Of a stretch of 64,000 nt of DNA, positions 1-8,853 are shown piece after piece. A model generated the notes under the pieces. The model had not been told where the DNA came from. It did no database searches and was given only the letters and a program-made list of their open reading frames with translations. The stretch lies in contig NZ_VDUX01000003.1 of assembly GCF_008039565.1 (NCBI RefSeq), positions 186,001-250,000 on the forward strand, in the 5' to 3' direction. Each line of letters begins with the position of its first letter. Within the stretch, counting starts at the first letter, position 1. Source of the DNA: Aeromicrobium terrae. GTDB lineage: Bacteria; Actinomycetota; Actinomycetes; Propionibacteriales; Nocardioidaceae. The position numbers and the translations under genes were made by a program.

Positions 1-211
1 CGACCTCGTCGTCGAGCTCGAGCTCACGCGCGGCCTCGAGGTCGTCCTGAGCCTGCTGCCACTCACGGTAGGTGCGGATGACGGCGGTCAGCTCGGCGTA
101 GCGCCGGCCGACCTTCTTGGCCTGCGCGGCGTCGGCGTGCAGGGCCGGATCAGCCATGCGCTGCTCAAGGGCGGCATGCTCCTCGATCAGCGTCTCGACG
201 GCTTCAAACAC
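1..211 (-). CDS. prfA: Peptide chain release factor 1, N-terminal part (cut by window edge)
   Basis: Only the first 70 codons lie in the window. They begin MFEAVETLIEEHAALE (GTG start) and continue through a helical segment containing YREWQQAQDDLEAARELE, the standard N-terminal coiled-coil region of RF1. RF1 recognises UAA/UAG stop codons and triggers peptide release; its GGQ and anticodon-like motifs lie outside the window. The GTG start is supported by a strong GAGGAGGT Shine-Dalgarno 6-8 nt upstream. It follows rpmE on the same strand, a common actinobacterial order. No start was visible to simple ORF calling because the gene runs off the end. Confidence 0.93.
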   Translation of the reverse strand, partial: MFEAVETLIEEHAALEQRMADPALHADAAQAKKVGRRYAELTAVIRTYREWQQAQDDLEAARELELDDEV

Positions 212-244
212 CTGCGCACCTCCTCACGAACCACGGGACAGAGA

Positions 245-283
245 ACGACGCCGACCCCTCCGGACGGAGGAGGTCGGCGTCGT
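245..283 (-). terminator. Hairpin between rpmE and prfA
   Basis: A 12-bp perfect stem (245-256 with 272-283) encloses a second 5-bp stem (cctcc/ggagg) with a GGAC loop. There is no U-tract, as is usual for actinobacterial terminators. It lies in the gap just downstream of rpmE and may attenuate rather than fully stop transcription into prfA. Confidence 0.6.
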
Positions 284-291
284 GGGCGCAG

Positions 292-498
292 CTACTTCTT
301 GCCGTAGCGCTTCTCGAACCGGGCCACGCGGCCGCCGGTGTCGAGGATCTTCTGCTTGCCCGTGTAGAAGGGGTGGCAGGCCGAGCACACCTCGGAACGG
401 ATCGTCCCGTCGGTGGCCGTGGATCGGGTGGTGAACGTGTTGCCACAGGTACAGGTGACCTGGGTCAAGACGTAGTCCGGGTGGATGTCCTTCTTCAT
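292..498 (-). CDS. rpmE: 50S ribosomal protein bL31 (zinc-binding form)
   Basis: This 68-aa protein begins [10 protein letters not shown] and is full length for bL31. It carries the zinc ribbon of the C+ paralogue: C16 and C18 (CxC) with C38 and C41 (CxxC). It binds the 50S central protuberance and bridges to the 30S head. Zinc-starved actinomycetes often carry a second Cys-free bL31, which is not in this window. It sits between rho/gpx and prfA, the usual actinobacterial context. Confidence 0.97.
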   Translation of the reverse strand: MKKDIHPDYVLTQVTCTCGNTFTTRSTATDGTIRSEVCSACHPFYTGKQKILDTGGRVARFEKRYGKK

Positions 499-615
499 GA
501 TGTCCTCTCGTGGTCGCTGGGTCGGGACGCGTCGCGTTCCGTGAACCAGAACCGGGGATCAATGGTGCCAGACGGCACCAGGTACAGCGAAATCGTGGCG
601 GTGCGTATTCCCCGG

Positions 616-1098
616 TCAGGCGGGGAGCAGAGCCTCGATGTCGTCGGCGATGTCCTCGGGCTTGGTCGCCGAGCCGTAGCGCTGGACGACGTTGCCCTCG
701 GGGTCGACGAGGAACTTGGTGAAGTTCCACTTGATCGCGCCGCCGAGCACGCCCTTCTTCTCGGTCTTGAGCCACTGGTAGAGCGGGTGGGCGTTCTTCC
801 CGTTGACCTCGACCTTGCTGAACATCGGGAACGTGACGCCGAAGCTGGTCTCGCAGAACGTCGCGATCTCGTCCTCGCTGCCGGGCTCCTGGTGACCGAA
901 CTGGTCGCACGGGAACCCGAGCACGACGAGGCCGCGCTCGGCGTACTGCTCGTACAGCTTCTCCAGCCCGCCGTACTGCGGGGTGAAGCCGCACTGCGAC
1001 GCCGTGTTGACGACGAGGACGACCTTGCCCTTGTAGTCGGCGAGCTGCTGCTCCACTCCGTCGATCGTGGTCGCGGAGAAGTCGTGGATCGTGGTCAT
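616..1098 (-). CDS. Glutathione peroxidase family thiol peroxidase
   Basis: A 160-aa thioredoxin-fold peroxidase. The catalytic tetrad of the family is visible: peroxidatic C36 (NTASQCGF), Q66 (FPCDQFG), W124 and N125 (KWNFTKF). C82 is placed like the resolving Cys of thioredoxin-dependent members. Actinomycetes usually lack glutathione, so reduction by thioredoxin is more likely than by GSH. I start at the ATG directly after the rho stop codon (GAAGG Shine-Dalgarno) rather than at the GTG 12 nt upstream, which overlaps rho. It is probably cotranscribed behind rho. Confidence 0.92.
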   Translation of the reverse strand: MTTIHDFSATTIDGVEQQLADYKGKVVLVVNTASQCGFTPQYGGLEKLYEQYAERGLVVLGFPCDQFGHQEPGSEDEIATFCETSFGVTFPMFSKVEVNGKNAHPLYQWLKTEKKGVLGGAIKWNFTKFLVDPEGNVVQRYGSATKPEDIADDIEALLPA

Positions 1099-1099
1099 G

Positions 1100-2827
1100 T
1101 CAGCCTTCACCGTCCGTCGCGTCCTGGGGCATCGTCTTGTTGATCGACATCAGGAACTCGGCGTTGGTGGGGTTCTTCTTGAGGCGCTCGAGCATGAGCT
1201 CCAGGCCCTGCTGGCCCTCCAGGCCGGACAGGACCCGGCGCAGCTTCCAGACGACCGCGAGCTCGTCCTTGCCCATCAGCAGCTCCTCGCGGCGGGTGCT
1301 GGACGCCTCGACGTCGATGGCCGGGAAGATCCGCTTGTCGGCGAAGTCGCGACGCAGCCGCAGCTCCATGTTGCCGGTGCCCTTGAACTCCTCGAAGATC
1401 ACCTCGTCCATGCGCGAGCCGGTCTCGACGAGCGCCGTGGCGAGGATGGTCAGCGAGCCGCCGTCCTCGATGTTGCGCGCGGCGCCGAAGAACTTCTTCG
1501 GCGGGTACAGCGCGGAGGAGTCGACGCCGCCGGACATGATCCGGCCGCTGGCGGGGGCCGACAGGTTGTAGGCGCGGCCCAGGCGGGTGATGCCGTCGAG
1601 CAGCACGACGACGTCGTGGCCCAGCTCGACAAGGCGCTTGGCGCGCTCGATGGCGAGCTCGGCGACCGTGGTGTGGTCGGAGGCCGGACGGTCGAACGTG
1701 GACGAGATGACCTCGCCCTTCACGGTGCGCTGGAAGTCGGTGACCTCCTCCGGACGCTCGTCGACGAGGACGATCATCAGGTGGCACTCGGGGTTGTTGG
1801 CCGTGATGGCGTTCGCGATGGACTGCATGATCATCGTCTTGCCGGCCTTGGGCGGCGACACGATGAGGCCGCGCTGACCCTTGCCGATCGGCGACATCAG
1901 GTCGATGATCCGGCCGGCCATGTTGCTCGCGTCCGTCTCGAGGCGCAGGCGCTCGGACGGGTAGAGCGGCGTGAGCTTGGAGAACTCGATGCGCTTCTTG
2001 GCCTCGTCGATCGACATGCCGTTGACCGAGTCGACCCGCACCATCGGGTTGAACTTCTCCTTGCGCTCGCCCTCGCGCGGCTGGCGGACCTGGCCGACGA
2101 CGGCGTCGCCCTTGCGGAGGCCCCACTTGCGGACCATCGACAGGGAGACGTACACGTCGTTCTCGCTCGGCAGGTAGCCGGTGGTGCGCACGAACGCGTA
2201 GTTGTCGAGGATGTCGAGGATGCCGGCGGCCGGCACCAGGACGTCGTCCTCGGTGTACGTGGGCTCGCCGTCCGGGCCGCGGTTGCCGCGGTTGCGGCCA
2301 CGACGGTTGCGACGGCGACCGCCGCCATCCTCGTCGTCCTGGGAGTTCTGGCCGCCCTGACGGTTGCCCTGCTGGCCCTGGTTGCGGTTCTGGTTGCCGC
2401 CCTGGCGGTTGCCCTGCTGGCGGTTGTCGTGGTTCTTCTGCTGGCCGTTCTTCGGCTCGTCCTGCGGCTGCTCGGCGGAGGGAGCGTCGTCGGTCTTCTC
2501 GACGCGCTCGGTCTTCTCGACGCGCTCAGCCCGCTCGGTCTTCTCGACCGGCTCGGTCTTCTCGATCGGCTCGGTCTTCTCGATCGGCTCGGCCTTCGCC
2601 TCCGGGGCCGGGGCGCTGCCACCGGCCTGGGCCGCCTTGATGGCGTCGATCAGCTCGCCCTTGCGCATCTTGGACGCGCCGGCGATGCCGAGACCGCCGG
2701 CGATCTCCTGCAGCTCGGCCAGCACCTTGCCACCGAGTCCGCCGCCACTCCTGCGGGCGGGGGCGGCCGGAGCGGCCGCTGCTGCCTCGTCAGGGACGGT
2801 GGGCTCGGTCGTGGTGGTATCAGTCAC
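1100..2827 (-). CDS. rho: Transcription termination factor Rho with actinobacterial insertion
   Basis: Hexameric RNA helicase/ATPase that ends untranslated transcripts. Visible in order are a Rho_N helix-extended domain (about residues 30-70), a long low-complexity insertion (about 72-190) and the RNA-binding OB domain. The RecA-like motor follows, with Walker A SPPKAGKT near residue 325, a Walker B-like VVVLLDGITR, and LILATALVETG-like core segments. The insertion starts with short EKTEP/VEKTER repeats and then becomes Asn/Gln/Arg-rich, ending in an RGRNRG stretch. Inserts of this kind are known in high-GC Gram-positive Rho. I prefer the GTG at 2827, preceded by GAAGG, over an upstream GTG at 2851. 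Length is 575 aa. Confidence 0.97.
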   Translation of the reverse strand: MTDTTTTEPTVPDEAAAAAPAAPARRSGGGLGGKVLAELQEIAGGLGIAGASKMRKGELIDAIKAAQAGGSAPAPEAKAEPIEKTEPIEKTEPVEKTERAERVEKTERVEKTDDAPSAEQPQDEPKNGQQKNHDNRQQGNRQGGNQNRNQGQQGNRQGGQNSQDDEDGGGRRRNRRGRNRGNRGPDGEPTYTEDDVLVPAAGILDILDNYAFVRTTGYLPSENDVYVSLSMVRKWGLRKGDAVVGQVRQPREGERKEKFNPMVRVDSVNGMSIDEAKKRIEFSKLTPLYPSERLRLETDASNMAGRIIDLMSPIGKGQRGLIVSPPKAGKTMIMQSIANAITANNPECHLMIVLVDERPEEVTDFQRTVKGEVISSTFDRPASDHTTVAELAIERAKRLVELGHDVVVLLDGITRLGRAYNLSAPASGRIMSGGVDSSALYPPKKFFGAARNIEDGGSLTILATALVETGSRMDEVIFEEFKGTGNMELRLRRDFADKRIFPAIDVEASSTRREELLMGKDELAVVWKLRRVLSGLEGQQGLELMLERLKKNPTNAEFLMSINKTMPQDATDGEG

Positions 2828-2967
2828 GTGGTTTCCTTCGTGCGAGATCACCGTCGTCCGGGACTCCGGACCTCAGGGGACGTGACCTCGTCAACAGACA
2901 TCGCCCGTTGCTACGGGCTGAGTGAATGGATGGTGTCGGGGAGATGGATCTCGACTCCGACCTCGTC

Positions 2968-2973
2968 ACTGTA
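2968..2973 (-). promoter_or_regulatory. Possible -10 element for rho
   Basis: TACAGT on the minus strand, about 140 nt upstream of the preferred rho start. It implies a long 5' leader for rho. No convincing -35 was found. The rest of the 198-nt gap between thrB and rho shows no gene. Confidence 0.3.
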
Positions 2974-3025
2974 ACACTCCGCAACCGTCCGTCATTCCCT
3001 GACCGGCCAAACGGAGGAACGCGCG

Positions 3026-3886
3026 TCAGGCCTCCACGACGTGGGCGCCGCGTGCCGCGACGGCGAGCTCCTTCAGCTCCCATCCGTCCGGCGCGACGTG
3101 CTCGAGCCCGCGAGCGAACGCGAGCACCGTGGGCCCGGCGCCGGAGATGACGGCGGGCACGTTGCGCGCCCGCAGGGCCCGCACCAGTGAATAGGAGTCC
3201 GGCATCGCCGACGCGCGGTACGACTGGTGCAGCCGGTCGTCGGTGGCGGCGAGCAGGTGCTCCGGCGCCCCGGTGAGCGCGGCGACCAGCAGGGCCGCGC
3301 GACCGGCGTTCGCGGCGGCGTCGGCGTGCGGGACGTCGGCCGGCAGCAGGTCACGGGCGACCTCGGTCGAGACCGGCTCCGGCGGCACGAGCACGGTGAC
3401 CGGGACGGACGTGTCGAGGCGCTGCGCGACGGCACGGTCGCCGTCGAGCCACGCGATGGTCAGCCCGCCGAGGAGGGCGGCCGCGACGTTGTCGGGGTGC
3501 CCCTCGAGCTCGTGGGCGAGCTGCAGCGCGGCGGCGTCGTCGAGCCGCTCCGAGCCACCGTCGACCAGGGCACGCGCCAGCACGATGCCGCCGACGATGG
3601 CGGCGGACGACGACCCGAGGCCGCGGGCGTGCGGGATGGCGTTCCGGCACGTCAGGCGCAGGCCGGCAGGCTGCTCCCCCAGGACGTCGAAGGTCGACCG
3701 CATGGCCCGGACGACCAGGTGGCTCTCGTCGCGCGGCACGTCGTCGGCGCCTTCACCCTCGACGACGACCTCGAGCCCACCGTCGGTGATCTCGCCGGTG
3801 AGCTGGTCGTGCAGGTCGAGCGCGAGGCCCAGCGCGTCGAACCCGGGCCCGAGGTTCGCGCTGGACGCCGGGACGGCAACCTTCAT
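3026..3886 (-). CDS. thrB: Homoserine kinase
   Basis: A 286-aa GHMP kinase that phosphorylates L-homoserine with ATP, the step before threonine synthase. The GHMP ATP-binding glycine/serine loop GLGSSSAA is at residues 89-96. The N-terminal [14 protein letters not shown] motif and the C-terminal [10 protein letters not shown] motif are also present. The gene overlaps thrC by 4 bp (ATGA), so the two are translationally coupled. It ends 175 nt or more before rho. Confidence 0.97.
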   Translation of the reverse strand: MKVAVPASSANLGPGFDALGLALDLHDQLTGEITDGGLEVVVEGEGADDVPRDESHLVVRAMRSTFDVLGEQPAGLRLTCRNAIPHARGLGSSSAAIVGGIVLARALVDGGSERLDDAAALQLAHELEGHPDNVAAALLGGLTIAWLDGDRAVAQRLDTSVPVTVLVPPEPVSTEVARDLLPADVPHADAAANAGRAALLVAALTGAPEHLLAATDDRLHQSYRASAMPDSYSLVRALRARNVPAVISGAGPTVLAFARGLEHVAPDGWELKELAVAARGAHVVEA

Positions 3887-4947
3887 GCCAGACCGGCGGC
3901 CGATGCCGCCGCGTCGACATCGGCGTCGATGACCGAGTCGACCACCGAGTCGACGCCGGACAGAGCGGTCTCGGTGTCCTTGAGGCCGTGGCCGGTGACC
4001 GTGATGGTGATCGTCAGGCCCGGCTCGACCTCGCCGTTCTCGGCGGCCGCGAGCAGTCCGGCCACACCCGCGGCGGACGCCGGCTCGACGAAGACGCCCT
4101 CGCGGGAGCCGAGGTCGCGCTGGGCGGCGAGGATCTGCTCGTCCTCGACGGCGCCGATGCGGCCGCCGGACTCGTCACGGGCGGCCTCGGCGAGCTTCCA
4201 CGACGCCGGGTTGCCGATGCGGATGGCGGAGGCGACCGTCTCCGGGTGCGGCACGGGCGCGCCCTGGACGATGGGCGCCGCGCCGGCGGCCTGGAAGCCC
4301 CACAGCTGCGGGGTGCCGTCGGCGAGACCGGTCTCGGCGTACTCGCGGAAGCCGATCCAGTAGGCGGAGATGTTGCCCGCGTTGCCGACCGGGAGGACGT
4401 GCAGGTCGGGCGCCTTGCCGAGCACGTCGATGATCTCGAACGACGCCGTCTTCTGGCCCTGGAGCCGGACCGGGTTGACCGAGTTGACCAGCGCCACCGG
4501 GTACTCGTCGGCGAGTCCGCGGGAGAGCTGCAGGCACTCGTCGAAGCCGCCGCGCACCTGGATGACCTCGGCGCCGTGCATCACGGCCTGCGCCATCTTG
4601 CCGGCGGCGATGCGGCCGTGCGGCACGAGGACGATCGGCGTGAGGCCGGCGCGGGCCGCGTACGCGGTCATGGACGCGGACGTGTTGCCGGTGGACGCGC
4701 ACACGACGGCCTTGGCGCCCTCGCCGGCAGCGACCGAGATCGCGGCGGTCATGCCGCGGTCCTTGAACGAGCCGGTGGGGTTGTCGCCCTCGACCTTCAG
4801 GAAGACGTCACCGCGCACCACGCCGGAGAGCCACGCGGAGTGCACGAGCGGCGTGCCGCCCTCGCCGAGCGTGATCACCGGGGTGTGCTCGTCGACCGGG
4901 AGCCACTCGCGGTACTCCTCGATGACACCTCTCCACAGCTGAGCCAC
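3883..4947 (-). CDS. thrC: Threonine synthase
   Basis: A PLP enzyme of 354 aa that converts O-phosphohomoserine to threonine. The PLP lysine is K62 in the motif GSFKDRGM. Downstream glycine-rich segments such as STGNTSAS and VGNAGNIS fit the phosphate-binding loops of the short, actinobacterial-type threonine synthases. It starts 2 nt after hom and overlaps thrB by 4 bp, making a hom-thrC-thrB operon. Confidence 0.97.
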   Translation of the reverse strand: MAQLWRGVIEEYREWLPVDEHTPVITLGEGGTPLVHSAWLSGVVRGDVFLKVEGDNPTGSFKDRGMTAAISVAAGEGAKAVVCASTGNTSASMTAYAARAGLTPIVLVPHGRIAAGKMAQAVMHGAEVIQVRGGFDECLQLSRGLADEYPVALVNSVNPVRLQGQKTASFEIIDVLGKAPDLHVLPVGNAGNISAYWIGFREYAETGLADGTPQLWGFQAAGAAPIVQGAPVPHPETVASAIRIGNPASWKLAEAARDESGGRIGAVEDEQILAAQRDLGSREGVFVEPASAAGVAGLLAAAENGEVEPGLTITITVTGHGLKDTETALSGVDSVVDSVIDADVDAAASAAGLA

Positions 4948-4949
4948 GA

Positions 4950-6281
4950 CTAGGACATCCCTTCGACTCGCATCGCGGACGAGACGTCGCGGACCATGTC
5001 GAGCTCGCGCAGCGCGGCGACGGTGGCGGACAGCGCGGCGTCCTCGGCCTCGTGGGTGACGATGACGAGCTGGGCGTCGTCGCCGTGCCCCTCCTGGCGC
5101 ACCGTCTTGATGGAGACGCCGAACTCGGCGAACGCCTGCGCGACCGTGGCGAGCACGCCCGCGCGGTCGTCGACGTCGATGGCGACGTGGTACCGGGTGC
5201 GGGCCCGGCCGATGTCGAGCACCTCGAGCTGGGCGTGGGTGGACTCCCCTGGCCCGACGACGCCGCGGACGCGGTTGCGGGCGACGGACACGACGTCGCC
5301 CAGGACGGCGCTGGCGGTGGGTGCACCGCCGGCCCCGGGGCCGTAGAACATCAGCTGCCCGGCGGACTCGCTCTCGACGAACACTGCGTTGTAGGCCTCG
5401 CGGACGCTGGCGAGCGGGTGCGTGTCCGGGATCATCGCGGGGTGCACGCGTGCCGAGACGGCCGGGCCGTCGGGCGTGTCGATGCGCTCGCAGATGGCGA
5501 GCAGCTTCACGACGCAGCCCATCTCGCTCGCCGAGCGGACGTCGGCGGCGCTGACCTCGGTGATGCCCTCACGGTGCACGTCGCCGATCGAGACGCGGGT
5601 GTGGAACGCCAGGCCGGCGATGATCGCGGCCTTGGAGGCGGCGTCGAAGCCCTCGATGTCGGCCGTCGGATCGGCCTCGGCGTATCCGAGCCGCTGCGCC
5701 TCGTCGAGCGCCTCGGTGAAGCCCGAGCCCGTGGTGGTCATGGCGTCGAGCACGAAGTTGGTGGTGCCGTTGACGATCCCGAGCACCCGCTCGACGGCGT
5801 CTCCGGCGAGCGACTCGCGGAGCGGACGGACGATCGGGATGGCGCCGGCGACGGCAGCCTCGAACGCGAGGTCGCGGTCGACCTTCTCGGCCGCCTCGTA
5901 CAGCGTGGCGGCGTCCTCGGCGAGCAGCGCCTTGTTGGCCGTGACGACGGACGCGCCGTTCTCGAGCGCGGTGAGGATCAGCTCGCGGGCCGGCTCGATG
6001 CCGCCGATCACCTCGATGACGACGTCGATGTCGCCGCGGCTCACCAGGCCCTTGGCGTCGGTGGTGAACAGGTCGGCCGGCAGCTCGGCGTCGCGCTCGC
6101 GGTCGATGCGCCGCACGGCGATGCCGGCGAGCTCGAGCGGCGCGCCCACCCGGTGGGCGAGCTCGGCGGCGTCGCGGACGAGGAGTCGCGCGACCTCCGT
6201 GCCCACGACGCCACAGCCCAGCAGGGCGACCTTCAGCGGTCGGCCCGCTCCGGACGCGTCGGACGAGGGCGATGCACTCAC
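4950..6281 (-). CDS. hom: Homoserine dehydrogenase
   Basis: A 443-aa oxidoreductase that reduces aspartate semialdehyde to homoserine, the branch to threonine and methionine. The N-terminal Rossmann motif is [10 protein letters not shown] (residues 21-30). The catalytic region has [12 protein letters not shown]-terminal ACT domain (about 360-435, starting near [14 protein letters not shown]) gives allosteric control, usually by threonine. The GTG start lies exactly 6 nt after a TACCCT -10, so the mRNA is probably leaderless. First gene of hom-thrC-thrB. Confidence 0.97.
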   Translation of the reverse strand: MSASPSSDASGAGRPLKVALLGCGVVGTEVARLLVRDAAELAHRVGAPLELAGIAVRRIDRERDAELPADLFTTDAKGLVSRGDIDVVIEVIGGIEPARELILTALENGASVVTANKALLAEDAATLYEAAEKVDRDLAFEAAVAGAIPIVRPLRESLAGDAVERVLGIVNGTTNFVLDAMTTTGSGFTEALDEAQRLGYAEADPTADIEGFDAASKAAIIAGLAFHTRVSIGDVHREGITEVSAADVRSASEMGCVVKLLAICERIDTPDGPAVSARVHPAMIPDTHPLASVREAYNAVFVESESAGQLMFYGPGAGGAPTASAVLGDVVSVARNRVRGVVGPGESTHAQLEVLDIGRARTRYHVAIDVDDRAGVLATVAQAFAEFGVSIKTVRQEGHGDDAQLVIVTHEAEDAALSATVAALRELDMVRDVSSAMRVEGMS

Positions 6282-6287
6282 CGGTCA

Positions 6288-6293
6288 AGGGTA
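6288..6293 (-). promoter_or_regulatory. -10 element of hom (leaderless start predicted)
   Basis: TACCCT on the minus strand with 6 nt to the GTG start of hom. Transcription should begin at or next to the start codon. Confidence 0.55.
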
Positions 6294-6421
6294 TCGGCGG
6301 GGAGCGTCGGAGGACGACGTACCCGTAGGCTTGGACACCGGCCATAGCCCCGACGCGCTGCAGTCGTTGGACGAGCCAGCGGGCGGGCACCCGACCCGCC
6401 GTCCACCCCGAGAGGTCTTGC

Positions 6422-6964
6422 ATGCGGATCCCCGACTGGTCACGTCGCACCTGGATCGCGGTCATCGCGGTCGCCGTAGGAGCCGTCGTGATCGTGCTCG
6501 CCCTCATCGGTGGGTCAGGCGGCGACGACTCCACGAACGGGTCGAACGGCTCGTCCACGGACGACCTCCCCCAGGGCGCGCAGACGAACCTCACGCCGAG
6601 CCCGCTCCCGTCCGGCGACTTCGGCTCGAAGTCGGGCGGCACCCCACTGCTCGACACGCTGAAGAACCCGTTCTCCGCGGGGTACGGCAGCAACATCCCG
6701 CACAAGGTGACCGTCACCCTGCGCGCCGACGGCGCCTTCCGGTTCGGCATCCGGTTCCGCGACGGCAAGGGCACGATCGAGAAGCTCGCGACCGGCCAGT
6801 ACACCATCACCCGCACCGTGAAGGGACAGTTCCCGGTCGCTCAGGTGGGCATGCAGAACGGGTTCGACGTCACCGGCGGCAGCTGCTCGATCACGATCGA
6901 CGGCGTGGAGTTCGCCCACAACCCGTCGAGGGGACGCTTCGGCGTCGCGGTCTGTCTCGGCTGA
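6422..6964 (+). CDS. Membrane-anchored protein of unknown function
   Basis: A 180-aa protein divergent from hom. Residues 11-31 (TWIAVIAVAVGAVVIVLALI) form one transmembrane or signal-anchor helix after a basic N-terminus. A Gly/Ser/Asp/Asn-rich linker follows, then about 110 extracytoplasmic residues predicted to be beta-rich. Two cysteines, one in GGSCSITID and one three residues from the C-terminus (AVCLG), could form a disulfide that closes the domain. There is no lipobox and no family I recognise. The Shine-Dalgarno is GAGAGGT. It is followed directly by the soxR operator. Confidence 0.75.
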   Translation: MRIPDWSRRTWIAVIAVAVGAVVIVLALIGGSGGDDSTNGSNGSSTDDLPQGAQTNLTPSPLPSGDFGSKSGGTPLLDTLKNPFSAGYGSNIPHKVTVTLRADGAFRFGIRFRDGKGTIEKLATGQYTITRTVKGQFPVAQVGMQNGFDVTGGSCSITIDGVEFAHNPSRGRFGVAVCLG

Positions 6965-6969
6965 CCAGA

Positions 6970-6987
6970 CCTCAACTATGCTTGAGG
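6970..6987. promoter_or_regulatory. SoxR box covering the soxR -10 element
   Basis: The 18-bp dyad has outer halves CCTCAA and TTGAGG, identical to the outer six bases on each side of the E. coli soxS SoxR operator. It ends one base before the soxR ATG and contains TATGCT (6977-6982), which sits 6 nt before the ATG. The operator therefore overlies the predicted -10 of a leaderless soxR, suggesting autorepression. Confidence 0.75.
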
Positions 6988-6988
6988 T

Positions 6989-7438
6989 ATGTCCAACGCC
7001 GAGGTGCGCCGCCGCGAGCTGACGCCCAAGGAGGTCGCCGACCGCGCTGACGTCGCCGTGTCCGCTCTCCACTTCTACGAGCGCGAGGGCCTGATCGAGA
7101 GCCGCCGGACGTCGGGCAACCAGCGTCGCTACCACCGCGACGTGCTGCGCCGCGTGGCGTTCATCCGGTTCTCCCAGCGGCTCGGCATCGCGCTCGGCGA
7201 GATCCGCGAGGCCCTGGAGTCCCTGCCGGCCGGGCGGACGCCGACGAAGGCCGACTGGGCGGCGCTGTCCGCGCACTGGAAGGACGACCTCGACCTGCGC
7301 ATCGCGCGCCTGCAGAGCCTGCGCGACGACCTCGACGGCTGCATCGGCTGCGGCTGCCTGTCCCTGCAGAGCTGCGCGATCTACAACAACGAGGACAACC
7401 TGGCCCGCTGGGGCAACGGCCCGGTCCGACTCCCCTAG
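6989..7438 (+). CDS. soxR: Redox-sensitive transcriptional regulator SoxR
   Basis: A 149-aa MerR-family dimeric regulator. The N-terminal winged helix contains DVAVSALHFYEREGLI and the SGNQRRY wing. The C-terminal [2Fe-2S] motif CIGCGCLSLQSC has the CxxCxCx5C spacing unique to SoxR. In actinomycetes SoxR responds to redox-cycling compounds rather than driving soxS. The only SoxR box seen nearby is its own. The gene converges on lysA with a 4-bp overlap at their stop codons. Confidence 0.95.
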   Translation: MSNAEVRRRELTPKEVADRADVAVSALHFYEREGLIESRRTSGNQRRYHRDVLRRVAFIRFSQRLGIALGEIREALESLPAGRTPTKADWAALSAHWKDDLDLRIARLQSLRDDLDGCIGCGCLSLQSCAIYNNEDNLARWGNGPVRLP

Positions 7439-8832
7439 CCCTGGTCGAGAGCGAGCAGGTCGTCGTCGGTCTCGCGACGCAGGAGGAGCCGGGCCTCGCC
7501 GTCGCGGACGGCGACGACAGCCGCGCGGGGCACGTGGTTGTAGTTGCTGGCCAGCGAGCGGCAGTAGGCGCCGGTGCCCGGGACGGCCAGCAGGTCGCCG
7601 GCCTGCACGTCGCCGGGCAGGTATTCGTCCTTGACGACGATGTCGCCGCTCTCGCAGTGCTTGCCTACAACGCGGCTCAGCACCGGCGGGGCGGACGACG
7701 CGCGCGAGGCGAGCGTGCACGAGTAGTCGGCGCTGTACAGGGCGGGGCGGATGTTGTCGCTCATCCCGCCGTCGACCGAGACGTAGCGTCGCGACGCCCC
7801 ACCGTCGAGCGCGACCGACTTGGTGGTGCCCACCTCGTAGAGCGTGAACGTGGACGGGCCGGCGATCGCGCGACCGGGCTCGACCGAGAGACGCGGGACG
7901 TCGACGCCCATGGCCGCGCACTCGTCGTCGACGATCTTGCGGATGCCGCGGGCGAGGTCCTCGGGGGCGGACGGGTCGTCCTGCGTGGTGTACGCGATGC
8001 CGAAGCCACCGCCGAGGTCGAGCTCGGGCAGGTCGGCGCCGAGCGTCTGGACGATCTCGGCGTGCAACCGCAGCACACGACGGGCGGCGACCTCGAACCC
8101 GTCGGTGACGAAGATCTGCGAGCCGATGTGCGAGTGCAGGCCGAGCAGGCGGAGGCCGGGCGCGGCCAGCACCTGGCGGACGGCCGCGAGCGCATCGCCG
8201 CCGGAGATGGAGAAGCCGAACTTCTGGTCCTCGTGCGACGTGGAGATGTACTCGTGCGTGTGCGCCTCGACGCCGGCGGTGACGCGCACCATCACGTTAG
8301 CGGTGACGCCGAGCTCGGCCGTCAGCGCGGTGAGCCGCTCGATCTCCTCGGTGGAGTCGACGATGATCCGTCCGACGCCGGCCTCGAGGGCGCGTCGCAG
8401 CTCGGCCACCGACTTGTTGTTGCCGTGCAGGCCGATCCGCTCCGGCGGGAACTCCGCCCGCAGCGCGACGGCCAGCTCGCCGCCGGTGCACACGTCGAGG
8501 TTCAGCCCCTCCTCCGCCACCCATCGAGCGGTGGCGACGCAGAGGAACGCCTTGCCCGCGTAGTAGACGTCGGCGTCGGCGAAGGCCTCGCGGAACGACC
8601 GGGCCCGCGCCCGGAAGTCGTCCTCGTCGACGACGTAGAGCGGCGTGCCGAACTCCTCGGCCAGGTCCGCGACGGACTCCCCCGCGACCGTCAGGACGCC
8701 GTCGACCTTCGAGACGCCGGACGCCCACAGGTGCGGGACCAGCGCGTTCGAGTCCTCCGGGACGCGCAGCCACGCGGGTCCGCGGTCGCCGGCCTGGCCG
8801 TGCAGCGCACCGGCCTCGTGCGCGCGCATCAC
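7435..8832 (-). CDS. lysA: Diaminopimelate decarboxylase
   Basis: A fold-III PLP enzyme (465 aa) that decarboxylates meso-DAP to L-lysine, the last lysine step. The PLP lysine is K94 in YYAGKAFLC. The glycine loop GGGFGIAY and the active-site CESGD motif are present. The start is GTG at 8832 or ATG at 8829, both served by GAGGAGCG. It follows argS by 21 nt on the same strand, so argS-lysA are likely cotranscribed, a conserved actinobacterial pair. Confidence 0.97.
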   Translation of the reverse strand: MMRAHEAGALHGQAGDRGPAWLRVPEDSNALVPHLWASGVSKVDGVLTVAGESVADLAEEFGTPLYVVDEDDFRARARSFREAFADADVYYAGKAFLCVATARWVAEEGLNLDVCTGGELAVALRAEFPPERIGLHGNNKSVAELRRALEAGVGRIIVDSTEEIERLTALTAELGVTANVMVRVTAGVEAHTHEYISTSHEDQKFGFSISGGDALAAVRQVLAAPGLRLLGLHSHIGSQIFVTDGFEVAARRVLRLHAEIVQTLGADLPELDLGGGFGIAYTTQDDPSAPEDLARGIRKIVDDECAAMGVDVPRLSVEPGRAIAGPSTFTLYEVGTTKSVALDGGASRRYVSVDGGMSDNIRPALYSADYSCTLASRASSAPPVLSRVVGKHCESGDIVVKDEYLPGDVQAGDLLAVPGTGAYCRSLASNYNHVPRAAVVAVRDGEARLLLRRETDDDLLALDQG

Positions 8833-8853
8833 CTGCGCTCCTCTGTCATCTGG

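Noticed and set aside
1067-2974. 635-aa open frame antisense to rho
   Set aside because: Shadow of the rho codon pattern, with Leu/Val/Ala repeats and no domain.
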